NCBI GenBank assembly: GCA_964503595.1
Contig: CAZDAM010000109.1
Span: 1 to 10,950 of the forward strand
Reading direction: 5' to 3'
DNA length: 10,950 nt
DNA from: CAZDAM01 sp964503595
Lineage (GTDB): Bacteria > Muiribacteriota > UBA6191
Below the pieces are notes generated by a model, which had not been told where the DNA came from, searched no databases, and worked only from the letters and a program-made list of their open reading frames with translations. Position 1 is the stretch's first letter; each line of letters opens with the position of its first letter. Shown in pieces: positions 6,470 through 10,950 of this stretch. The translations under genes were made by a program, and so were the position numbers.

Positions 6470-8062
6470 ATGCGTATTGCAGTCCTTGCCGGAATTGCCG
6501 GACTCCTTCTTCTGATTCTGGGCGCTTTTCTCGAGGAAAAGCACTGGGAGAAAGCCGCTCTTGAATCGCGGGATCCAAGAGCAGTGCAGGCTTTCAAGGA
6601 TGATTTCCGTCACCTTTCGGATCCGATGCTGAGATTCACCCTGGCCAATCTTCCTCAGGTGAGGCTGGATCCGGCATTGGCTCAATCCGGGACCCGTCTT
6701 CCGGTTTATCACAGTCTGGAGCGTTCCGAACTGGCTCTGCTTCTGAAGGCGGCTCAGGATTGCAGCTTCCCCAGTGGCAGCATCGCGGCGAGTGCCACGG
6801 TGGTGAAAGCTTTGATCTGGCAGCGCTTTGTCTGCCATCCCGAAGAAGCTCTTCCGGCAAACTTTTTCCGTACGGCACCCTTTCTGCATCCCGGAGGCTC
6901 TTCCTATGCTCTCTTGGCCTTCACATCGGGCCGTTCTCCCTTCGCTTCCCGCGAATGGCTGACCCTGCACCGGGATGCCCTGCATGTTCTGGAACTGCCG
7001 ATTCTGAAGGACTACCTGGATTTGCATCCCCTTCAGGGTCTGATGGCCGGTATGGGGGAGGAAGGGGCTCAGGCCGTTCTTTCCGGAGAGCCTCTGGTAC
7101 TGACGACGGCCCATGCTCTCATCATTGAAGATCCCAGACGGGCAGTTTTTCGTTCGGTTCTTCCCCGCTATGAGGTCTATGCCCGTGGTGTGTGGGATCA
7201 GGCCATGGGGGACTCTTTTTTCAATGTAAGTGAAAAAGTCGAGGATCAGAACGCCATAGTATATCAGGAGGGTCATCTTTACTGGACCCTGAAGCGTTCG
7301 CGCATGCAATCCTCCAGAAGTGTCTATCGCATGACTTCGGTCAGCGGACTGATTCTGGCGGCCATTTCCCTTTTGGCAATGGCCCTGATTCAGGTTCGTT
7401 CCCGCATTCGGGATCATGAAGAACGCCTTTTTGTGCTCCAGACTCTGACCCATGAAATCCGTACCCCGGCGACAGCCTTGAATCTTGCGGTGGAAGATCT
7501 GAGGGATAATTTTGATCAGCTCAATGAAATGGGGCAGAAGGCTCTGATGCGTATGTTATCCGCGACGAGTCGTCTGGGAAGAGTGCTTGAAGCTAGTACC
7601 CAGTATCTGAAGTCCGAGCGCAGACTGGGAAGCCTTGCCGTAGAGCTTCAGGAAATCCCTTCGATGAAAGAGTGGCTTCTGGATATTCTTCCGCATGGAA
7701 TCGAGCTGAAGCTTCAGGATGATTTTGCTTTTATGGCAGATTCGTACTGGCTGGCAACAGCCATTGAAAACCTGGGCCAGAATGCCTTAAAACATGGAGG
7801 AGAATCCATTAAGCTCTGGGTCAGGACTACGGGCTCCCAGATTCAGATGATGATGGAGGACTCCGGGAATCTGAGCCCGGAAAAAGCCCGGGAGCTGGGA
7901 ATTCCCTTTGCCAAGGGCGATAAAAGTGATGGCCTGGGGCTGGGCCTCGTTTTGGTACGCCGCATTGCAGAAAGCATGGGCGGCAGGCTTTTCATTCAGA
8001 CGGGTCCGACTCGTTTTACTGTGGAGATCAAGCATGTCCAGAATTCTTCTTGTGGAAGATGA
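6470..8062 (+). CDS. Membrane sensor histidine kinase with large periplasmic domain, VxrA-like
   Basis: This 530-residue kinase should sense an envelope signal and phosphorylate the regulator encoded next. A membrane helix at residues 3-20 and a second at about 290-309 enclose roughly 265 periplasmic residues. There is no HAMP domain of normal length between the second helix and the kinase core. The core has the phospho-accepting H328 in LTHEIRTP, an N-box with N438 in ENLGQNALKHGG, D464 in EDSGN, and a glycine-rich GLGLGL from residue 488; the ATP-binding domain is compact. The periplasmic part includes ANFFRTAPFLHPGGSSYA and SGEPLVLTT, which by memory resemble the DUF3404 domain of Vibrio VxrA/WigK, a kinase responding to cell-wall damage. 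That family assignment is by eye. The start at 6470 directly precedes the first membrane helix; no strong ribosome-binding site is visible. The last 29 bases overlap the regulator gene, implying coupled translation. Confidence 0.9.
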   Translation: MRIAVLAGIAGLLLLILGAFLEEKHWEKAALESRDPRAVQAFKDDFRHLSDPMLRFTLANLPQVRLDPALAQSGTRLPVYHSLERSELALLLKAAQDCSFPSGSIAASATVVKALIWQRFVCHPEEALPANFFRTAPFLHPGGSSYALLAFTSGRSPFASREWLTLHRDALHVLELPILKDYLDLHPLQGLMAGMGEEGAQAVLSGEPLVLTTAHALIIEDPRRAVFRSVLPRYEVYARGVWDQAMGDSFFNVSEKVEDQNAIVYQEGHLYWTLKRSRMQSSRSVYRMTSVSGLILAAISLLAMALIQVRSRIRDHEERLFVLQTLTHEIRTPATALNLAVEDLRDNFDQLNEMGQKALMRMLSATSRLGRVLEASTQYLKSERRLGSLAVELQEIPSMKEWLLDILPHGIELKLQDDFAFMADSYWLATAIENLGQNALKHGGESIKLWVRTTGSQIQMMMEDSGNLSPEKARELGIPFAKGDKSDGLGLGLVLVRRIAESMGGRLFIQTGPTRFTVEIKHVQNSSCGR

Positions 8063-8717
8063 TGCCGGAATCCGGGAGCCTCTGATGGAGGTTTTGCACC
8101 GGGAAGGATTTGATGTTGAGGCTGCAACCTGTCTGGAAGAAGCCAGATCGAAAACCGGAGATATCATCCTTTTGGACTGGATGCTTCCTGATGGACAGGG
8201 CATTGAATATCTCAGGGAGCTGCGCACGGCAGGCAATCGCACTCCGGTGATTTTTCTGACTGCCAGAACCGATCTGGTGGACAAGGTTCTGGGACTTGAA
8301 TTCGGGGCCAATGATTATGTCACCAAACCGTTTGAACCAAGGGAGCTGATTGCCAGGATCCGGGTTCAGTTTCGTGACCTGCCTGACAAAAATCAGGAAA
8401 TTTCTCTTCCCCCGGAGGATCCGAATTCCATCTATGTAGGTAAAATTCGCCTGTGTTCCATGACGCATGAAGCTTTTTTTCAAAATGAGCGTGTCAATCT
8501 GACACGAATGGAGTTCGGCCTTCTGAAGCTTTTAATGGAAAATCCGGGTAAGGTTTTTACCCGCGATGAGCTCCTTTCAAAAATCTGGGGAGCCCGCTAT
8601 CCAAGCACCCGCACAGTGGATAACCACATCCTTCAGTTGCGCAATAAATTTGAGCCGAATTACTTTGAGACAGTTCATGGTGTCGGATACCGTTTCCGTG
8701 TCATGGAAAACAATTGA
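8034..8717 (+). CDS. OmpR/PhoB-family response regulator, VxrB-like
   Basis: This 227-residue transcription regulator pairs with the kinase upstream. The receiver domain (residues 1-115) has the acidic pocket E8/D9, the phospho-accepting D48 in ILLDWMLPDG, the switch T76 in FLTART and K98 in YVTKPFEP. A linker leads to a winged-helix DNA-binding domain (about 130-225) with the hallmarks LTRMEFGLLKLLMENPGKVF, RDELLSKIWG, STRTVDNHILQLRNKF and the wing HGVGYRF. The ATG at 8034 matches the canonical start MSRILLVEDD and has TGGAG upstream inside the kinase gene. Translation of kinase and regulator is probably coupled. The target genes are not visible; the nearby HtpX-like gene and the operon itself are candidates. 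In Vibrio the equivalent regulator controls cell-wall synthesis and type VI secretion genes. Confidence 0.96.
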   Translation: MSRILLVEDDAGIREPLMEVLHREGFDVEAATCLEEARSKTGDIILLDWMLPDGQGIEYLRELRTAGNRTPVIFLTARTDLVDKVLGLEFGANDYVTKPFEPRELIARIRVQFRDLPDKNQEISLPPEDPNSIYVGKIRLCSMTHEAFFQNERVNLTRMEFGLLKLLMENPGKVFTRDELLSKIWGARYPSTRTVDNHILQLRNKFEPNYFETVHGVGYRFRVMENN

Positions 8718-8798
8718 CATTTGCGTGAAGCTTTGATGACAACTCCTTTTAAAAACCCTGAGAGAATGAAAACATCAGCCCCGGTGCGGCTGGCGCTT

Positions 8799-8803
8799 GG
8801 AGG
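8799..8803 (+). promoter_or_regulatory. Strong ribosome-binding site that decides the start at 8811
   Basis: GGAGG lies seven bases before the ATG at 8811. The earlier in-frame starts (TTG at 8721, ATG at 8736 and 8766) have poor ribosome-binding sites, so this site favours the shorter reading. Confidence 0.6.
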
Positions 8804-8810
8804 TCTTCTC

Positions 8811-9608
8811 ATGTTGATGGAAAAAACCGTTTATGGGGTTGTTTTTGCGGCAGCTGCTCATGCTGCCGGTCTTCCCGGATTTGGTTTTTCTCCCTGCTCT
8901 CCGGATCAGCTGGGCCGAGCCCATATGGCTTATGTTCGTGGAGATTATAAGAATATGACATTGGCTATTAAAGAGCTTTTTGAGAGAAGTCCAGCCGATC
9001 GCGGTGTACAGAAGAACGCCATGGAACTGATCGAGAAGACCTATGAAGTTCTGGAAGACAAACCTATGCCAGTGGATTGGGATCTGCCCGATTCGGTCCG
9101 AGGCCTTCAGTTGATTTTTAGAAGGGATAATTCAGCCAACCAGGTTCGTGACACCCTGGAGCTTCGGGGCTTTCAGAAGAAGGATGTTAAGTTCAAGACC
9201 TTAAGGCTTGTGCGTCACCCACGGCAGCTGCTTCTGGATCTGAAAGAAGATGACTTTGAGCGTGAATCGGAAGAACTGGCCTTAAGCCGGGCCAGGGCCA
9301 AAGGTCAGGAAGGGCCTTCTATATGGATGGAATTCTCCCTCTCAAGAGCCTTGCCCAAAGGGCCCCAGGAAGGGCTGTATTTTCTGGAAATGGAGCTTGC
9401 TGACGGTACCAGTAAAACAGCCTGGTTTCTGCTGAGTCGTCCTCAGGAATCTCAGAAGCTGGCCTATTCCCAGGAAATTGAGAAACTAGCCAGAATGGGC
9501 TGGGTGAACCCTAGGGAAATGCGCATGAACTCCCGCAAGTCGCGGTCTTTCGGGGCTTTGAGGATTCAATGGGAGACCCAGTCTGTGGTACGCTTTTTAG
9601 ACCGCTAG
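8811..9608 (+). CDS. Secreted protein of unknown function in the sensor operon, VxrC-like candidate
   Basis: The predicted 265-residue protein has a signal peptide MLMEKTVYGVVFAAAAHA, with cleavage likely within AHAAG. The mature part starts with SPCSPDQLGRAHMAYVRGDY, followed by a helical region resembling a short helical repeat (about residues 30-80). A mixed, charged region then runs to GLYFLEMELADGTSKTAWFLL near residue 205, which reads like a beta-sandwich strand pair. No catalytic motif is visible. The position, third in the operon after the kinase and regulator, and the general build recall the DUF2861 family protein VxrC of Vibrio; this is suggested by context and a loose likeness only. 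The start was chosen for the GGAGG at 8799-8803; starting at 8736 or 8766 would give a longer, odd N-terminus but still a hydrophobic stretch. It lies 93 bases after the regulator and 18 bases before the hydrolase gene. Confidence 0.8.
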   Translation: MLMEKTVYGVVFAAAAHAAGLPGFGFSPCSPDQLGRAHMAYVRGDYKNMTLAIKELFERSPADRGVQKNAMELIEKTYEVLEDKPMPVDWDLPDSVRGLQLIFRRDNSANQVRDTLELRGFQKKDVKFKTLRLVRHPRQLLLDLKEDDFERESEELALSRARAKGQEGPSIWMEFSLSRALPKGPQEGLYFLEMELADGTSKTAWFLLSRPQESQKLAYSQEIEKLARMGWVNPREMRMNSRKSRSFGALRIQWETQSVVRFLDR

Positions 9609-9626
9609 AACAACAGGCTGGATACC

Positions 9627-10403
9627 ATGCACAATACTCTGGTTCCCTCGTCCATAATTGAAACTCAGGGTCCCGGAGGTCGGGAGATCAGCGCTTATCT
9701 GCCCCCTTGGGATCGACAGCATGGGCAGTTTCGTGTTCCGGTAATCTATGCCCATGATGGCAATAACCTGTTTGATCCGAAGAAGGCCTTTCTGGGCCGG
9801 CACTGGAAAGTCAGAGAGACTCTTGATGCCATGATCCTCCAGGGACTGGTTCCTCCTCTTGCTGTCATCGGCATTCACAATACCCCGAATCGCATGAGCG
9901 AATATTCTCCTGTGGTCAGCCGTCAGGGTGGTGGAGGCCAGGGTAGGCAGTATCTTTTCTGGATTCTGAACGAACTGGTACCCTGGGCAACCCAAAATCT
10001 TCCTGTTTCCAATCTGAGAAATGATGTGGGCATGGTGGGATCCTCAATGGGAGGGTTGATTTCCCTTTATGCCTCTTTCTGGCACGCCGACAGAATCTCC
10101 CGCTTTGGTATCATGTCGCCCTCGCTTAAATGGGCGGATCATCATGCCCTGAAACGCTTTTTACCTCGCCAGCATCACAAAAGGGTTCGGCTCTGGATGG
10201 ATATCGGGCTTCTGGAAGGTCTGGATCCGGCTGAACTGGAGTCAGTGGATGTCACCAGGTTTGCAGCTCAGCAGCTTCTTGACATGGGGTATGTTTCCGG
10301 TCAGGATTTCTGCTACTGCGAGCAGGCTGATGCGGCTCATGATGAGTATGCCTGGGCTGAACGTTTTCCCTGGATGATTGCCTGGCTTTTCAGCAGACAC
10401 TGA
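9627..10403 (+). CDS. Alpha/beta-hydrolase, putative esterase (PF00756 type)
   Basis: This 258-residue protein is a likely cytoplasmic serine esterase; no signal peptide is seen. The nucleophile elbow GSSMGG places the catalytic serine at residue 140. D192 in WMDIG and H238 in AHDEYAWAERFPW complete a plausible triad in family order, and the oxyanion region is in VPVIYAHDGNNLF, a typical sequence of this esterase family together with AVIGIHNTPNRMSEYSP. Relatives include Fes/IroE-like enterobactin esterases and S-formylglutathione hydrolases, but the substrate cannot be told here. It follows the secreted protein gene by 18 bases and is likely the last intact gene of the sensor operon. The ATG at 9627 has only a weak upstream ribosome-binding site, fitting a distal operon gene. 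No clear terminator follows. Confidence 0.88.
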   Translation: MHNTLVPSSIIETQGPGGREISAYLPPWDRQHGQFRVPVIYAHDGNNLFDPKKAFLGRHWKVRETLDAMILQGLVPPLAVIGIHNTPNRMSEYSPVVSRQGGGGQGRQYLFWILNELVPWATQNLPVSNLRNDVGMVGSSMGGLISLYASFWHADRISRFGIMSPSLKWADHHALKRFLPRQHHKRVRLWMDIGLLEGLDPAELESVDVTRFAAQQLLDMGYVSGQDFCYCEQADAAHDEYAWAERFPWMIAWLFSRH

Positions 10404-10437
10404 GGCTGTCTATGATAGGCCATGCCACGTCAATTGA

Positions 10438-10950
10438 CTGTTTTCTGTATGCGCCCGATTTGAGAGTGGTTCCCACTTTCCGGAATGGTATCACCTGATC
10501 TGTCGGGCGATTGAATCCCAACAGCCAGTCAGTCTTGAGGGGCATCGGTCCACTCTGGAGGGCCAGCCGGCAGTTCTGGACCTTGGCGGTTTTTCCGCTT
10601 TGGAGAAAAGGTGATTGGCGCGATGTCCAAAGATGACATTACCGAGCGTCTTCGCATGCAGGAAACCGAGATCTACCATCCCAGAATTGAACTTTATGTC
10701 CGATTTCAGGGGGGCTTTCCGGAGAGCGTGGTTGTGAGGGCAATGGCCCTGGCATTCCACCAGAAGTATCACGACGGATTTTTGAACTCTTCTTCACGAC
10801 CAAGGAACCAGGTCAGGTGCGTGTCTTGGATTGAGTGTTTCTTATTTCATCATCCACCGAAAATCATGGGGGGAGCTGTCGGTGGAGTCCGCCCTCAATC
10901 AGTTCACCCGGTTTCGGATTCTTCTGCCCTGGAGCGAAAGACCCGCTCAG
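10438..10950 (+). pseudogene. Shattered PAS-type sensor histidine kinase, runs off the window
   Basis: Pieces of one kinase appear in shifting frames. In the frame of 10462, residues read FPEWYHLICRAIESQQPVS and EGHRSTLEGQPAVLDL, like the end of a PAS domain. VFPL follows in a second frame at 10589-10600. VIGAMSKDDITERLRMQE, the typical PAC ending, is in a third frame from about 10611. YHPRIELYVRFQGG and VVVR (to 10739) sit in that same frame. The second frame then gives GNGPGIPPEVSRRIFELFFT and TKEPG, the ATP-binding G1/F boxes. From 10825 the first frame resumes with LGLSVSYFII, GELSVES and FRILLP, open to the window end. The whole dimerisation domain with the phospho-accepting histidine and the N-box is missing between about 10663 and 10670, so this is a deletion plus at least four frame changes. 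Intact relatives with the SVSYFII signature are common in deltaproteobacteria. The frame from 10623 is open to the edge but does not encode a coherent protein. Confidence 0.85.

Noticed and set aside
6410..7453. An upstream extension of the HtpX-like frame that would make a 636-residue protein
   Set aside because: It lies fully antisense to the sensor kinase, has no HtpX-like or other recognisable sequence, and the real start at 6409 has a good ribosome-binding site.
10404..10437. Possible terminator after the esterase gene
   Set aside because: A 5-bp AGACA/TGTCT repeat spans the stop codon but the stem is weak and no T-run follows.
10623..10950. An open frame from an ATG to the window edge
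   Set aside because: Only its first part matches kinase sequence; the rest is out of frame with the clear G1, F and G2 box matches, so it is a product of frameshifts.

Overview
The window looks like a chromosomal stretch of a Gram-negative bacterium. It encodes a lipoprotein-type periplasmic adaptor with an inner-membrane MacB-type permease, a two-component sensor with a large periplasmic domain, an HtpX-type membrane protease and several proteins with signal peptides. Base composition is roughly 50% GC. The kinase relic at the right end and the type II secretion-like gene next to a MacA-like adaptor recall Desulfobacterota/deltaproteobacterial genomes, but I cannot name the organism from sequence alone.

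Layout, left to right. (1) 1-750: a promoter and a decayed gene of the AlbA_2/HATPase_c_4 (RecG-like 'divergent AAA') DNA-binding protein family; it keeps a start region and the C-terminal third but has lost most of the middle and is frameshifted. (2) 4095-787, minus strand: an apparent operon of three genes. The first is a small GspF-like protein that seems fused to a degenerate GspE/PilT-like ATPase domain, followed by a MacA-like adaptor lipoprotein and, coupled by a one-base stop/start overlap, a MacB-like FtsX permease that has no ATPase domain. (3) 4164-5558, plus: a secreted M14 zinc carboxypeptidase with its own promoter. (4) 6409-5543, minus: an HtpX-like M48 membrane protease that overlaps the carboxypeptidase tail to tail; a sigma-54-like -24/-12 element lies just upstream of it. 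(5) 6470-10403, plus: an envelope-stress-style operon of sensor kinase, OmpR-family regulator (29-base overlap), secreted hypothetical protein and alpha/beta-hydrolase. The kinase, regulator and secreted protein resemble the Vibrio VxrA-VxrB-VxrC (WigKR) arrangement. (6) 10438 to the window edge, plus: a shattered PAS-type sensor kinase gene that has lost its histidine-bearing dimerisation domain and carries several frameshifts.

How the parts may work together: the HtpX-like protease and the Vxr-like sensor operon diverge from a 60-base gap, which suggests a module monitoring and repairing the envelope. The minus-strand operon lacks the ATPase a MacB-type permease needs, so it must borrow one encoded elsewhere. 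Its pairing with a GspF/GspE-derived protein suggests a MacAB machine linked to a type IV pilus or type II secretion-like assembly. No RNA gene, CRISPR array, insertion sequence or attachment site was recognised.
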